Shown in pieces: positions 1 to 9,250 of a stretch of 64,000 nucleotides of DNA (position 1 is its first letter; every line of letters begins with the position of its first letter). The DNA lies in contig CACBAM010000005.1 in the NCBI GenBank assembly GCA_902537215.1, positions 87,003 to 151,002 on the forward strand. The letters are read 5' to 3'. Below the pieces are notes generated by a model, which was not told the origin of the DNA, ran no database searches, and was given only the letters and a program-made list of their open reading frames with translations. Made by a program: the position numbers and the translations under genes. The stretch comes from an uncultured Alphaproteobacteria bacterium (GTDB taxonomy: Bacteria > Pseudomonadota > Alphaproteobacteria > Rhodobacterales > Rhodobacteraceae).

Positions 1-1105
1 CTAGTAATCCTTCCTCTAGATCAAATTTCCAAGTTCTATTTTGTTTAGCCTGTAGTCTTCTTTGAAGCTTGTTCGCCAGACGCGATACGGCACCTTTTAG
101 ACCATCTAGCTGTTGATCTAAGTATTCTCTCAATTTTTCTAATTCACTTGTATCCGCAAGCTTATTTGCACTTATTTCTTGATCGTGAGCTGCATCAAAT
201 ATTTGATAAAATGTTTCTTTAGATGGGTTATTCTGGATATTGTGGATAACTTGGTTTTCACTTTGATCTTCACCTTCTATAGCCTCCTCTATCTGACTAT
301 CTTCTATATCTGCATCGGCGCTTGCAGTTTGTTGGGGATCCCCATCATCTGTTTCACCATTTTCCGCATTATCATTTTCTTCATCGTCTGATCCCTGTCC
401 TGCCTCTTCTTGTTCTACTTCCTCTTCACTATTTTCTTCTATATCACTATCCGTATCATCTAGCTCCCCAAGCTGTTCTCCATACCCAAGTCTTTCAATT
501 AACTTTCGACTCAGAAGGGCAAACTTCTCTTGATCAAAGATGTCGTCAGTTTTGCTAAATTCTGGCTGACTAGTTAAATCCTTAAACACGTCTTTCGCAT
601 CTAATAGTTTAGATGCTTCAGAAGGTAAATCCATTTCAGATAGTTGTCTTTTTATAAAGTACCTAGCGAGTTGTGAAATATCTTCTTCCTCTACTCCGAT
701 AGAGTTTTTCGTTGAGTGCTCTGAAGCCTCTACTTTTGTTTTTTGCCAAATATTTCTCTTCGATCCAGGGTAATACTTTTCTCCAAGCAATTCGCACCTT
801 GCTACTTCAAGTTCGTGATATATTTCTTTCGCTTGTTCACCAGATGGATCATATCTTGAGTAGGTCTCTTCATTTTTAAATCTCGCTTGTAAAGCCAGCG
901 AGTCTGCTGTCCCTCTGACCTTTAATATTTCAGACTCATTTGGTTCCTTACTTATCTGGGGAAGCTTGATTACTTCTCCATAATCGCCGCTAGGATCAGC
1001 AGAAAATTTTATCTTAAGGTTCTCATTTCCGGATATAGCTCTCGTCGTCTCCGATATTGATTTTTTGATACCGTCAGTTTCCCCAAATTTTTTTTCTTTG
1101 CTCAT
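1..1105 (-). CDS. cobT: Cobaltochelatase subunit CobT, N-terminal ~368 residues (gene runs off the left edge)
   Basis: CobT pairs with the AAA+ protein CobS and the large subunit CobN to insert cobalt into hydrogenobyrinate a,c-diamide in aerobic cobalamin synthesis. I read this frame directly because it has no stop inside the window. It starts at the ATG at 1105, two bases after the cobS stop. The N-terminal third is the usual CobT helical region. The middle, roughly residues 210-270, is a very acidic Asp/Glu-rich linker. It is followed by a conserved Arg/Gln-rich helix (RLANKLQRRLQA) and the WKFDLEEG motif typical of the family. The C-terminal VWA domain with its MIDAS lies beyond the edge and cannot be checked. 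The following gene order (cobS, J-domain, bolA) is the usual alphaproteobacterial one. No other cobalamin gene is in the window. Confidence 0.93.
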   Translation of the reverse strand, partial: MSKEKKFGETDGIKKSISETTRAISGNENLKIKFSADPSGDYGEVIKLPQISKEPNESEILKVRGTADSLALQARFKNEETYSRYDPSGEQAKEIYHELEVARCELLGEKYYPGSKRNIWQKTKVEASEHSTKNSIGVEEEDISQLARYFIKRQLSEMDLPSEASKLLDAKDVFKDLTSQPEFSKTDDIFDQEKFALLSRKLIERLGYGEQLGELDDTDSDIEENSEEEVEQEEAGQGSDDEENDNAENGETDDGDPQQTASADADIEDSQIEEAIEGEDQSENQVIHNIQNNPSKETFYQIFDAAHDQEISANKLADTSELEKLREYLDQQLDGLKGAVSRLANKLQRRLQAKQNRTWKFDLEEGLL

Positions 1106-1106
1106 C

Positions 1107-2084
1107 TTATTCTGAGGCAGCTTTCAACAAAATGCTCTCTGGTAACTCTATATCGAAACAACGCTGAAAAAATTCAGAAACTGTTGACCTTTCCAGCTCA
1201 TCACATTTGTTTAAAAAACTCATTCTAAACGCAAAAGCTATATCTTCGAAAATTAGACTATTTTGAGCCCACGCGATAACAGTTCTTGGGGACATTACCG
1301 TAGATATATCTCCACCTATGAACGCTTTTCTTGTCAACTCGGCAACTAGTACCATTTTTTTAATATTTTTTCGCCCATCATCACTCCCATACTCCGGACA
1401 ATTGGCAATAATTATCTCTTCCTCTACTTCATTTTTAAGATAATTAAGTGTTACTACTAAAGACCAGCGATCCATTTGACCTTGATTTATCTGCTGGGTC
1501 CCGTGATAAAGCCCAGTTGTATCACCTAGTCCAACCGTATTTGCAGTAGCAAACAGTCTAAAGAATGGGTGCGGTTTTATCACTTCATTTTGATCTAGTA
1601 GGGTTAATTTACCCTCGGTTTCTAATACTCGCTGTATAACAAACATAACATCTGGTCTCCCAGCATCATATTCATCAAATACTAAAGCTGAAGGATTTCT
1701 CAATGCCCAAGGTAGGATACCTTCTTGAAATTCAGTTATCTGCTTTCCTTCTCTAAGCTTTATCGCATCTTTCCCAATAAGATCAATACGGCTTATATGG
1801 CTATCGAGATTAACACGAACACAGGGCCAGTTTAATCTAGCGGCAATTTGTTCTATGTGGGTGGACTTTCCTGTCCCATGGTATCCTTGCACCATAACCC
1901 TCCTATTCTTTGAAAACCCTGCCAAAATTGATAGAGTAGTATCATTATCAAATACATATGATGTTTCCAATTCAGGTACTCTTTCGGTCGGCGATTCAAA
2001 AGCAAAAACTTCCATTTTGGTGTCTATTCCAAATAATTCAGCTACGTCAACTTTTTTCATTGGAATATTTTCTTCTTTCATCAC
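1107..2084 (-). CDS. cobS: Cobaltochelatase subunit CobS, AAA+ ATPase
   Basis: CobS is the MoxR-type AAA+ ATPase of the CobNST cobalt chelatase; CobS and CobT form a chaperone-like ring that drives metal insertion by CobN. The 325-residue protein has Walker [10 protein letters not shown] at residues 67-75 and Walker B LVFDEYD at 134-140, followed by the sensor region. The N-terminal stretch (VAELFGID, then VPELE) is typical of CobS and separates it from generic MoxR proteins. Length is normal. The stop is two bases before the cobT ATG, so the two are translated from one message. The first two Met codons are adjacent and Met9 is also possible, so the exact start is open by a few residues. Confidence 0.95.
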   Translation of the reverse strand: MMKEENIPMKKVDVAELFGIDTKMEVFAFESPTERVPELETSYVFDNDTTLSILAGFSKNRRVMVQGYHGTGKSTHIEQIAARLNWPCVRVNLDSHISRIDLIGKDAIKLREGKQITEFQEGILPWALRNPSALVFDEYDAGRPDVMFVIQRVLETEGKLTLLDQNEVIKPHPFFRLFATANTVGLGDTTGLYHGTQQINQGQMDRWSLVVTLNYLKNEVEEEIIIANCPEYGSDDGRKNIKKMVLVAELTRKAFIGGDISTVMSPRTVIAWAQNSLIFEDIAFAFRMSFLNKCDELERSTVSEFFQRCFDIELPESILLKAASE

Positions 2085-2124
2085 TAATCCTTATTTAAAT
2101 GTCTTTTTTAGTCTATTTGACTTG

Positions 2125-2769
2125 TCAATCGCCAAATCGTTTACTATTTCTTATTTGATCCCACGCCCAAACGACCTCTGTCATTCTTTCTTCATCATCC
2201 CTTTTCCCATCATTTGTATCAGGATGCAAATCTTTAATGAGTATTTTATAGAGTTTTCTTATCTCGCCCTTAGTCATGGATGCTGTTGCGCCTAGTAATG
2301 ATAGAGCTTTCTGCTCTGAATGGTTAAGTCTTTTTTTTGTACCTAAAGAATTAGTTTCGTTATTCCCTAAACTATCAATAAAACCGTACGGATCCTCTAT
2401 CCCAAACCGCAGTCTAGAGTTTCCGTCGGAATGAGCTCTATTTACTGATGATTTGGAGCCAAATGGCTTTGTTTTTCTGCCCCAGGTTTTTGAGAGATTA
2501 ACCTCTTTTTCAAATTCTTCTTCTGAGTGATTTTTAAAAAAGTTCCACCTTGTGTTATACTCTTTTACATGCTTCAGGCAAAACCAGTGGAAGTTCTCTA
2601 AATCTTTTGGAGATTTAGGAGCTCTATACTTTGCTTCTTCGGAGCAATCGTTGGCTTCACAGGTTCTTACGGATGACTCAAATCCTCCAGAAGCAGAGCT
2701 TCTTTTGGACCGTCTTTTCTTGTCAGCAGAAACGGATATGTCGTAATCAAGGAAGGATTTATTTTGCAT
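2125..2769 (-). CDS. J-domain protein with N-terminal Cys/His cluster
   Basis: This 214-residue protein carries a J-domain at its C-terminus, with HPD at residues 182-184 in the loop of a short helical hairpin, so it should stimulate an Hsp70 (DnaK). It is not DnaJ itself: there is no Gly/Phe region and no CxxCxGxG zinc repeats. Residues 1-35 are basic and Ser-rich. Residues 37-67 contain Cys37, Cys42, Cys64 and His67, spaced like a possible metal site. The gene lies between cobS and divergent bolA, as in many Rhodobacterales genomes, where it is annotated only as a J-domain protein. The client is unknown. The 40-base gap to cobS suggests co-transcription. Confidence 0.85.
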   Translation of the reverse strand: MQNKSFLDYDISVSADKKRRSKRSSASGGFESSVRTCEANDCSEEAKYRAPKSPKDLENFHWFCLKHVKEYNTRWNFFKNHSEEEFEKEVNLSKTWGRKTKPFGSKSSVNRAHSDGNSRLRFGIEDPYGFIDSLGNNETNSLGTKKRLNHSEQKALSLLGATASMTKGEIRKLYKILIKDLHPDTNDGKRDDEERMTEVVWAWDQIRNSKRFGD

Positions 2770-2858
2770 CTCGATTTTCTATTATAATTATGGAAGTATA
2801 TACAATAGTGCCATTACAGAGATTACCAAGAAAAAATTTAACCTTTTGGATAAAATAT

Positions 2859-3113
2859 ATGAATTACGTAAGCATAATAGACGAAACTCTGCGAAAAACC
2901 TTTGAACCTGTTTTTTTAGAGGTTGTAGATGAAAGTGAGCTGCATCGTGGTCATATTGGATTTAAGGATGGAACCCAAACTCACTTTAAAGTAGTAATTA
3001 GAGCAAAGATTTTTGAAAAAATGTCTCGGGTATCTCGAGAAAGAGCTATTCATAAGGCCTTAGGTTCTAGCATGATGAAAAATATTCATGCGCTATCAAT
3101 AAAGTTTCAATAA
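2859..3113 (+). CDS. bolA: BolA family protein
   Basis: BolA proteins bind monothiol glutaredoxins through a 2Fe-2S cluster and act in iron-sulfur trafficking and stress or morphology control. From the ATG at 2859 the protein has 84 residues. It shows the class-II KH-like fold pattern: an N-terminal helix, a central ESELHRGH block, then HFKVVIRAKIF and RERAIHKAL, ending in a helix with ALSIK. The frame is open far upstream, and an earlier ATG at 2790 would add 23 residues. I prefer 2859 because the fold and normal BolA length begin there. The gene is divergent from the J-domain gene. A TATAAT lies at 2783-2788, but I see no good -35 partner. Confidence 0.88.
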   Translation: MNYVSIIDETLRKTFEPVFLEVVDESELHRGHIGFKDGTQTHFKVVIRAKIFEKMSRVSRERAIHKALGSSMMKNIHALSIKFQ

Positions 3114-3251
3114 TATAGAAAGCTAATTTGTTAAATACTAACTACGATTAAAATAACTGTGCTTTTTCCTTTTGTAACAAAACTAGAATTCAAAACCTAT
3201 AAAAAAAAGATAGTTTCCCCCCTGATATTTCTTAGCAGGATGCTTTTTGAA

Positions 3252-4745
3252 TCACGTAAGTTTTTCATTAACAATCTTATTAATGATTTTTGGGTCCGCT
3301 TTCCCTCCAGATTTTTTCATTACCTGTCCAACAAACCAACCAATCAGTTTTGGATTACTTTTGACTTTATCCACCTGCGCTGGATTTTCCTTTATAACAT
3401 CATCAACCATTTGTTCAATGAAACTTGTATCTTGCACTTGACGAAGTCCCAACTTATCCACTAGATCGGTGGGATTACCACCAGAATTCCATATATGATC
3501 AAAAATTTCTTTCGCTCCTTTGCTAGAGACTTCATCTTTTTGTATCAGATTTATTAATTCTCTCATCTGTTCAACAGTAGTTGGATTTTCGTTGAAAGAT
3601 AAACTATCCTTATTTAATCGACCAAATAATTCATTGATGAGTAAGTTTGCTGCTATTTTCCCGTCCGTATTCGTCGCTATAGCCTCAAAAAAGTCTGCTG
3701 TAGCCTTTTCTGCAATTATTACCTCAGCGTCATAGGGGGTGATATTAAAGTCATTAATAAATCTTGGAATCTTCTGGTCAGGTAACTCTGGGAGATCATC
3801 TCTTATTTTATCAACCCACCCTCTCTTTAACTCAATATTTAATAAGTCTGGGCAGGGAAAATACCGGTAATCATGTGCATCTTCTTTACTTCTCAAGGGA
3901 CGTGTTTGATTTTTACTTGGATCATACAGTCTGGTTTCTTGGGCAATCTCTTTCCCAGCTTCTTTAAGTTTTATTTGTCTACGAGCTTCAAAATTTATTG
4001 CTTGTTGTATAAATTTTAATGAGTTCATATTCTTTATCTCGCACCTAGTCCCAAGTAAGTCATAATCACCTGTTTCTATAAATTTTTGATAAGTGTTGAT
4101 CTCACAAACTGAAACATTTACGTCTGCTCTCAAAGAGCCCTCTTGCATATTGCCGTCACATGTTTCAAGATACCTCATTATCAATCTCAATTTTTTTATA
4201 TATTCTACAGCTTCGAATGGACTATTAATTTCTGGTTTAGAAACAATTTCCATTAGCGCTATACCTGTTCTATTCAAATCAACAAAACTGGTGGTTGGAT
4301 CCATATCATGTATAGACTTCCCTGCATCTTGCTCCAGATGAATGCGCTCTATGCCTACCTTCTTTGACAATTTTTCTTCTGTTTGGATGGATATTATACC
4401 TTTCCCAACAATTGGTTCGTATAGCTGGCTAATTTGGTAACCTTGTGGCAAATCAGGATAAAAGTAATTTTTTCTGTCAAATCTTGAAATGAGATTAATT
4501 TCTGCGTTTATTCCTAGACCGGTTTTCACCGCCTGCTCAATACAAAATGAGTTTACAACAGGTAACATCCCGGGCATCCCAGCGTCTATAAAACTTACGT
4601 TAGAGTTTGGTTCAGCCCCAAATTCTGTTGAAGCTCCTGAGAAGAGTTTAGAGTTTGATCTAACTTGAGCATGAACTTCTAACCCAATCACAAAAACGAA
4701 ATCGTTCTTTGCTCCTTTTACTAGCTGTGACTTTTCTATGTTCAT
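3252..4745 (-). CDS. gatB: Asp-tRNA(Asn)/Glu-tRNA(Gln) amidotransferase subunit B
   Basis: GatB is the tRNA-binding and kinase/transamidation subunit of GatCAB, which converts Glu-tRNA(Gln) and/or Asp-tRNA(Asn) to the amidated forms. Signatures are GLEVHAQV and SKLFSG near the N-terminus, the FYPDLPQGYQISQ block, and DYRYFPCPDL in the middle. The C-terminal 150 residues form the helical YqeY-like tail ending near GWFVGQVMKKSGGKADP. I start at the ATG at 4745 (497 residues); a TTG at 4769 would add a lysine-rich stretch of 8 residues. gatA and gatC are not adjacent. It follows pepN on the same strand after about 60 bases. The 138 bases between it and bolA hold no feature I recognise. Confidence 0.96.
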   Translation of the reverse strand: MNIEKSQLVKGAKNDFVFVIGLEVHAQVRSNSKLFSGASTEFGAEPNSNVSFIDAGMPGMLPVVNSFCIEQAVKTGLGINAEINLISRFDRKNYFYPDLPQGYQISQLYEPIVGKGIISIQTEEKLSKKVGIERIHLEQDAGKSIHDMDPTTSFVDLNRTGIALMEIVSKPEINSPFEAVEYIKKLRLIMRYLETCDGNMQEGSLRADVNVSVCEINTYQKFIETGDYDLLGTRCEIKNMNSLKFIQQAINFEARRQIKLKEAGKEIAQETRLYDPSKNQTRPLRSKEDAHDYRYFPCPDLLNIELKRGWVDKIRDDLPELPDQKIPRFINDFNITPYDAEVIIAEKATADFFEAIATNTDGKIAANLLINELFGRLNKDSLSFNENPTTVEQMRELINLIQKDEVSSKGAKEIFDHIWNSGGNPTDLVDKLGLRQVQDTSFIEQMVDDVIKENPAQVDKVKSNPKLIGWFVGQVMKKSGGKADPKIINKIVNEKLT

Positions 4746-4806
4746 TTTCTTCTTCGCTTCTCTACGCAATCAGTATCTAAACCTGTCCCTTTAATCAATA
4801 AAAATA

Positions 4807-7365
4807 TTATAAAGACGCCTCAATCTTGGTAAGTATTTCAGAAGTTTCTTTTGAGAGATTATTACCATGGGAAAGAGCATTTAAAGAAGCTTTCGCTTTT
4901 GCCCTGTAAATATTGGGAAAGAATTTGATTTGCTCGAATGCCTTGGTGGTACTAGCAGCGATTTGGGGATTTTCTGAATCAATTTTTTTTATCCAATCTG
5001 CTATTTCCCTATATCCACACCCATCTTCTTGATGAAAAGCATGGAAATTTTTTTTTGCAAAAGTTCCTATTACGCTATGGAAGTTATTGGGGTTAAACAT
5101 ATTGAAGTCGCTATGTGTTGTCAGTTCGCGGAGTCGATCCAAAGCCAATTTAGGAGTTGAATATTGTATTTGGGTGGCAAACCACTTATTCAACAGGACC
5201 TTGTTTTTCCCATACTGTATATAGAATTTTTTAATATTTTCTTTTTTATCGTTTCTGCCGATGTAATTTACTAGGCACGAAACCTTTAAGCTCATATTAT
5301 TCGATTTATTAAAAATAATATCGAGAAAATCATCAAGGAAATTTGTACTTTTATTCAAAAACATTAACGCACATGCTAACAGTCTTTCCTGGTAATTAGA
5401 ATTTTCTCTCAAATATTGTCTGTTGTGTATAAAAGTCTTAAAGTAAGTGATAGAAAACTCCTTAAAGTACCTCATGTATAAATCTTCGTATATACGAAGG
5501 TCTGTCTGTATGACTTTTGGATCAGGTGTGGTTGTTTCCGATAATCTTGAGAAGTACTCATTATCATTGAGCGGTTCTAGAAGCTTTGCAAGTAGTGAAG
5601 GGGTATGAACTTTTTTTATGAGAAGCTCATAAATTCTAGAGATAACGGTTTCTACATTGGGTTGATCAGAAGCTATTTTTTCCAAAGCTATATAGTCGAG
5701 CTTCTTTTTGGTCATCCACACGCTTGTAAAATCTGTTTCAAACTCCAAAATAGCAAATAAATCATCAATCGATTGTTTAAATTCAACTATTACTGGGGCT
5801 GAGAAGGAATTCAATAGAGAAATAGCTGGTTTTTTACTTAGGTTCTTTAATTCAATTGAGGTTGTTTTTTTATCAAGTATGAGCGTTTTCTCCGGCTGTA
5901 AAAATTGACCCTTACTGTTTAAAATCTTATATGTTATGGGTATAATTTTGTCTGAATATTTTCTTTGATTTATTGGCTTTTCTTGTCTAAATATCACTTT
6001 GTAATTTTTGCCAACAAATTTTTCAGAAACAACTAACTTTGGCGTTCCTGGTTCATGGAACCATTTAAAAAATTTTTCTAAATTTTTGCGTAAAACAAGT
6101 TCAAAATCTTTTTGAAAATCTTCCAGCGTACATGCGCGCCCATCTTGATTTTTAAAAAACTGATCCATTCCTTCCAAAAACTTTCCTCTTCCAATAATTT
6201 TTTTAAGCATTCTTATAATTTCTGCACTTTTTTCATAAACTGTAGCCGTGTAAAAATTATTTATTTCAAGGTACCTTGTCGGTCTAGCAGAATGTGAAAG
6301 TGGTCCTGAGTCCTCTTTAAACTGGTTTTTTATAAGGAAATCTACTTGGTTTATACGGGAAATTTCTTTCTCTAATTGGTCTTCTATGTATTCCTGTTCA
6401 CGAAAAACAGTAAGCCCTTCTTTCAAACATAATTGGAACCAATCACGACAGGTTACCCTATTCCCAGTCCAGTTATGGAAATATTCATGTGCTATTATCG
6501 CCTCTGTAAGAGCAAAATCTGAATCTGTAGAAGTATCGTCATCATTAAGTATGTATTTGGAATTGAAAATATTAAGGCCTTTATTTTCCATTGCTCCCGC
6601 ATTAAAGTCATCGATAGCCACTATATTAAAAACACTGAGATCATACTCACGGCCATAATTAATTTCATCCCACGCCATTGCTTTTTTAACACAATGAAGT
6701 GCATGCTTTGCTTTGCCAACGTGTTCTTTTTGGTAAAAAATTTTGATTGTTACTAATTTCCCAGATAACGTTGTAAAAGTTTCTTCATCAAACACTAGAT
6801 CACCTGCCACCAGCGCAAAAAGATAGCAAGGTTTTGGAAATGGATCGCACCATTCAGAGTAATTATTTGAAATTGTTACCGGGTTTCCGTTAGATAGCAT
6901 GTGAGCATATGATCCATGTATTCTTACCGTGTAAGTAGAAAGCACATCTGGACGATCAAGAGAATAGCATATCTTTCTAAATCCCTCGGGCTCACATTGT
7001 GTTACGAAAATGCCCTCAGACAAATATAGTCCCTCTAGGGATTTATTTGTTGATGGATTAAGAATATTTTCCATCTCAAGCTGAAAGTCTCTTGAGCCAA
7101 GAAATTTTCTGGGGATAACTAGTTTATGCTTCATAAAAGTTAGATGATCTAGCATAATCTGCTTGCCATCTATTTTCAGATAATTCAACTGAATATTTTC
7201 TCCTTGCAGTATTAAATCTGTTGGTTTGTCATAATTATGTAAAATTTGAATCTTAGACTTAAGGACTGTTTTTTTAGGTTCTAAGAAAAATTCCAGTGAA
7301 ACAGACTGCTGTCTATAAATGGGGGGAACGTAGTCTTTAAGTAATTTATATTTAACTTCAGCCAC
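4807..7365 (-). CDS. pepN: Aminopeptidase N (M1 metallopeptidase)
   Basis: A cytoplasmic zinc aminopeptidase that trims N-terminal residues from peptides in protein turnover. The 852-residue length fits the bacterial PepN type. The exopeptidase motif GAMEN is at 257-261. The zinc site HEYFH is at 293-297, with the third ligand Glu316 exactly 18 residues later (HEXXH-X18-E). The N-terminal beta-sandwich and the long helical C-terminal domain are both present. Translation starts at GTG 7365. A strong Shine-Dalgarno AAGGAGG at 7370-7376 sits four bases upstream and decides the start. There is no signal peptide. The gene is divergent from the glutamine amidotransferase gene. Confidence 0.96.
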   Translation of the reverse strand: MAEVKYKLLKDYVPPIYRQQSVSLEFFLEPKKTVLKSKIQILHNYDKPTDLILQGENIQLNYLKIDGKQIMLDHLTFMKHKLVIPRKFLGSRDFQLEMENILNPSTNKSLEGLYLSEGIFVTQCEPEGFRKICYSLDRPDVLSTYTVRIHGSYAHMLSNGNPVTISNNYSEWCDPFPKPCYLFALVAGDLVFDEETFTTLSGKLVTIKIFYQKEHVGKAKHALHCVKKAMAWDEINYGREYDLSVFNIVAIDDFNAGAMENKGLNIFNSKYILNDDDTSTDSDFALTEAIIAHEYFHNWTGNRVTCRDWFQLCLKEGLTVFREQEYIEDQLEKEISRINQVDFLIKNQFKEDSGPLSHSARPTRYLEINNFYTATVYEKSAEIIRMLKKIIGRGKFLEGMDQFFKNQDGRACTLEDFQKDFELVLRKNLEKFFKWFHEPGTPKLVVSEKFVGKNYKVIFRQEKPINQRKYSDKIIPITYKILNSKGQFLQPEKTLILDKKTTSIELKNLSKKPAISLLNSFSAPVIVEFKQSIDDLFAILEFETDFTSVWMTKKKLDYIALEKIASDQPNVETVISRIYELLIKKVHTPSLLAKLLEPLNDNEYFSRLSETTTPDPKVIQTDLRIYEDLYMRYFKEFSITYFKTFIHNRQYLRENSNYQERLLACALMFLNKSTNFLDDFLDIIFNKSNNMSLKVSCLVNYIGRNDKKENIKKFYIQYGKNKVLLNKWFATQIQYSTPKLALDRLRELTTHSDFNMFNPNNFHSVIGTFAKKNFHAFHQEDGCGYREIADWIKKIDSENPQIAASTTKAFEQIKFFPNIYRAKAKASLNALSHGNNLSKETSEILTKIEASL

Positions 7366-7478
7366 AATGCCTCCTTAATGTCGACTTTGACTTATTCAAC
7401 TATATGTTTTAATAGATAACAGGAATTATTAAAAATTATAGCTATTTAGCTATTTGATACGATACTTTGGAGAATATA

Positions 7479-8249
7479 TTGAAGCCAGTTGTAGGCATAA
7501 TAGGAAACTCGCACTTAATCAATGACACCTATCCAGCTCAAACAACGGGTTTAATGAATATCGAGCCAATTATGGAAATCTGCAACGCAATTTCGCTTGT
7601 AGTGCCAGGGGTGCCGAAAAACGCAACCACTGAAGAATTAATCAACATATGTGATGGCTTTATATTTACGGGTGGGCGCCCAAATGTTCATCCAAAATTT
7701 TATGGACAAAAAGCAACTAAAGAGCATGGGGAATTTGATGTGGGCAGAGATCAAGTAGTAATTCCTCTCATAAAGGAATGTGAGAAAATTGGAAAACCTA
7801 TTTTAGGTATATGTAGAGGCTTTCAAGAGTTTAATGTAGCCTTTGGAGGTTCTTTGCATCCTGAAATACGTGATTTACCTGGCAGGATGAACCATAGAAT
7901 GCCACCTGATGGCACTTTGGAACAGAAATTTGCACTTAGACATAAGGTAACTTTTTTGCCTGGTAGTGTCTTCGAGAAGATATATTGTAAAAAAGAGATT
8001 AATGTCAACTCTCTACACGGACAGGGTATCGACCAACCAGGACAGAGGGTATCAATAGATGGCTATGCACCCGATGGCACACCAGAAGCTATATCAATTG
8101 TTGGGTCAAAGGGATTTTGTCTGGCTGTGCAATGGCATCCTGAATGGCAGGCTTCAAGAGATGAGAATTCAGTGAAGTTATTTTCAGCTTTTCGAGATGC
8201 ATTAAGCAACGAGACTTTTGCTAGCAGGGAAGAGAAGTTGGTTGGATAG
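7479..8249 (+). CDS. Class I glutamine amidotransferase, gamma-glutamyl-GABA hydrolase (PuuD) family
   Basis: The protein belongs to the peptidase C26 group, which hydrolyses gamma-glutamyl bonds (in PuuD, gamma-Glu-GABA in putrescine breakdown). The nucleophile Cys lies in GICRGFQ and the partner His/Glu pair in QWHPEW. The substrate-facing HGQGI segment is also typical. Two TTG codons compete for the start. The one at 7479 has GGAG at 7469-7472 six bases upstream, whereas the one at 7467 precedes that site, so I choose 7479 (256 residues). No other putrescine-degradation gene is near, so the substrate is uncertain. It overlaps the 5' end of the next gene, suggesting translational coupling with the tRNA-modification enzyme. 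Confidence 0.82.
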   Translation: MKPVVGIIGNSHLINDTYPAQTTGLMNIEPIMEICNAISLVVPGVPKNATTEELINICDGFIFTGGRPNVHPKFYGQKATKEHGEFDVGRDQVVIPLIKECEKIGKPILGICRGFQEFNVAFGGSLHPEIRDLPGRMNHRMPPDGTLEQKFALRHKVTFLPGSVFEKIYCKKEINVNSLHGQGIDQPGQRVSIDGYAPDGTPEAISIVGSKGFCLAVQWHPEWQASRDENSVKLFSAFRDALSNETFASREEKLVG

Positions 8250-9216
8250 CTTAAATAGACTACTAAGCGTTGCACCTATGATGGATTGCACAGATAGGCA
8301 CTGTAGATACTTCCACAGACAATTGTCGCAACATGCCTTGTTATATAGTGAAATGATTGTTGACAGAGCAATAATTTTTGGTGAAAGAGAAAGGTTTTTG
8401 AAGTTTAATCCTATTGAGCATCCTGTCGCTCTACAACTAGGAGGAAATAATCCGAAGCTTTTGTCTGAAGCCACTAAGATAGCCGTGGACTTTGGATATG
8501 ATGAGATTAACCTAAATGTTGGATGCCCTTCATCAAGAGTAAAATCCGGAAACTTCGGAGCAGCACTCATGAAAAAAATTGATTTAGTTAGATCTTGTGT
8601 AGAAGCAATGAAACGCTCCTCAGGAAAAATCCCAATAACCGTAAAGTCAAGAATTGGAGTAGATGATCAAAACCCTGATGAAGTCCTACCTGAGTTTATA
8701 ACAAAAGTCGCAAACTCAGGTTGTAGCGTGTTTATTATACACGCTAGGAAAGCGCTACTTCAAGGTCTGTCCCCGAAAGACAATAGAATCATTCCTCCGC
8801 TCCAATATCCTTTAGTTTATGAAATGCAAAAAAATTTTCCAGGACTTGATATAATTTTAAATGGAGGGTTAACCGATTTAAAAGAGATGAAATCTTGTGT
8901 GAAGAATCGAGTTGCAGGTGTAATGATTGGTAGAGAAGCGTATCAAAATCCATCAATATTATTGAATGTAGACAATGAAATTTTTGATCAGAAGGAAAAG
9001 GTCAGAAGTATGAAAGATGTCATTAGGAATATGATTGAGTATTGTAATCGAGAGAAGGCTGAAGGGACAGCGATAAAAGGAATTTTAAAACATTTGAAGG
9101 GCGCATTTAAGGGCCGAGCGAACTCAAAAGAATTCAAACGTGCTTTATTCTGCAATGAAACAACAGATTCGGAAAAATTAGAGAGGCTTTCTAACTTGGT
9201 TCCGATCTATTGCTAA
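8242..9216 (+). CDS. dusA: tRNA-dihydrouridine synthase A
   Basis: An FMN-dependent, NADPH-using enzyme that reduces D-loop uridines of tRNA to dihydrouridine. DusA-type signatures are VAPMMDCTDRHCRYFHR at the N-terminus, LNVGCPS with the catalytic Cys, the RVKSGNFGA segment that follows, and the FIIHARKA and NGGL phosphate-binding loops. I start at TTG 8242 because the purine-rich GGGAAGAG at 8227-8234 is well spaced from it; TTG 8218 would add eight residues. The resulting 324 residues match the family. The start lies inside the end of the upstream amidotransferase gene. The MMDCTD motif has Cys where many homologues have Trp, a mild substitution outside the catalytic site. Confidence 0.93.
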   Translation: MDSLNRLLSVAPMMDCTDRHCRYFHRQLSQHALLYSEMIVDRAIIFGERERFLKFNPIEHPVALQLGGNNPKLLSEATKIAVDFGYDEINLNVGCPSSRVKSGNFGAALMKKIDLVRSCVEAMKRSSGKIPITVKSRIGVDDQNPDEVLPEFITKVANSGCSVFIIHARKALLQGLSPKDNRIIPPLQYPLVYEMQKNFPGLDIILNGGLTDLKEMKSCVKNRVAGVMIGREAYQNPSILLNVDNEIFDQKEKVRSMKDVIRNMIEYCNREKAEGTAIKGILKHLKGAFKGRANSKEFKRALFCNETTDSEKLERLSNLVPIYC

Positions 9217-9230
9217 TGGAGCAGGCCATT
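9215..9230 (+). terminator. Weak hairpin plus T-run after dusA
   Basis: AATGG (9215-9219) can pair with CCATT (9226-9230) across a 6-base loop, followed by a short T-rich run. The stem is only five base pairs and includes part of the dusA stop codon. It may slow or end transcription in the 34-base gap before the convergent ruvX gene, but it is below the strength of a typical intrinsic terminator. Confidence 0.3.
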
Positions 9231-9250
9231 TTTTCTTAAATTAACTGACG

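Noticed and set aside
1855..2295. 146-codon open frame on the plus strand over cobS and the J-domain gene
   Set aside because: Crosses two conserved genes in antisense; no motif or ribosome site.
2631..2858. N-terminal extension of the bolA frame
   Set aside because: The upstream part lies antisense to the J-domain gene and the BolA fold starts only after 2859.
3114..3251. Possible gatB terminator or small RNA in the bolA-gatB spacer
   Set aside because: Only four-base stems (CCTG/CAGG) are found, and the T-run is not next to a stem; nothing supportable.
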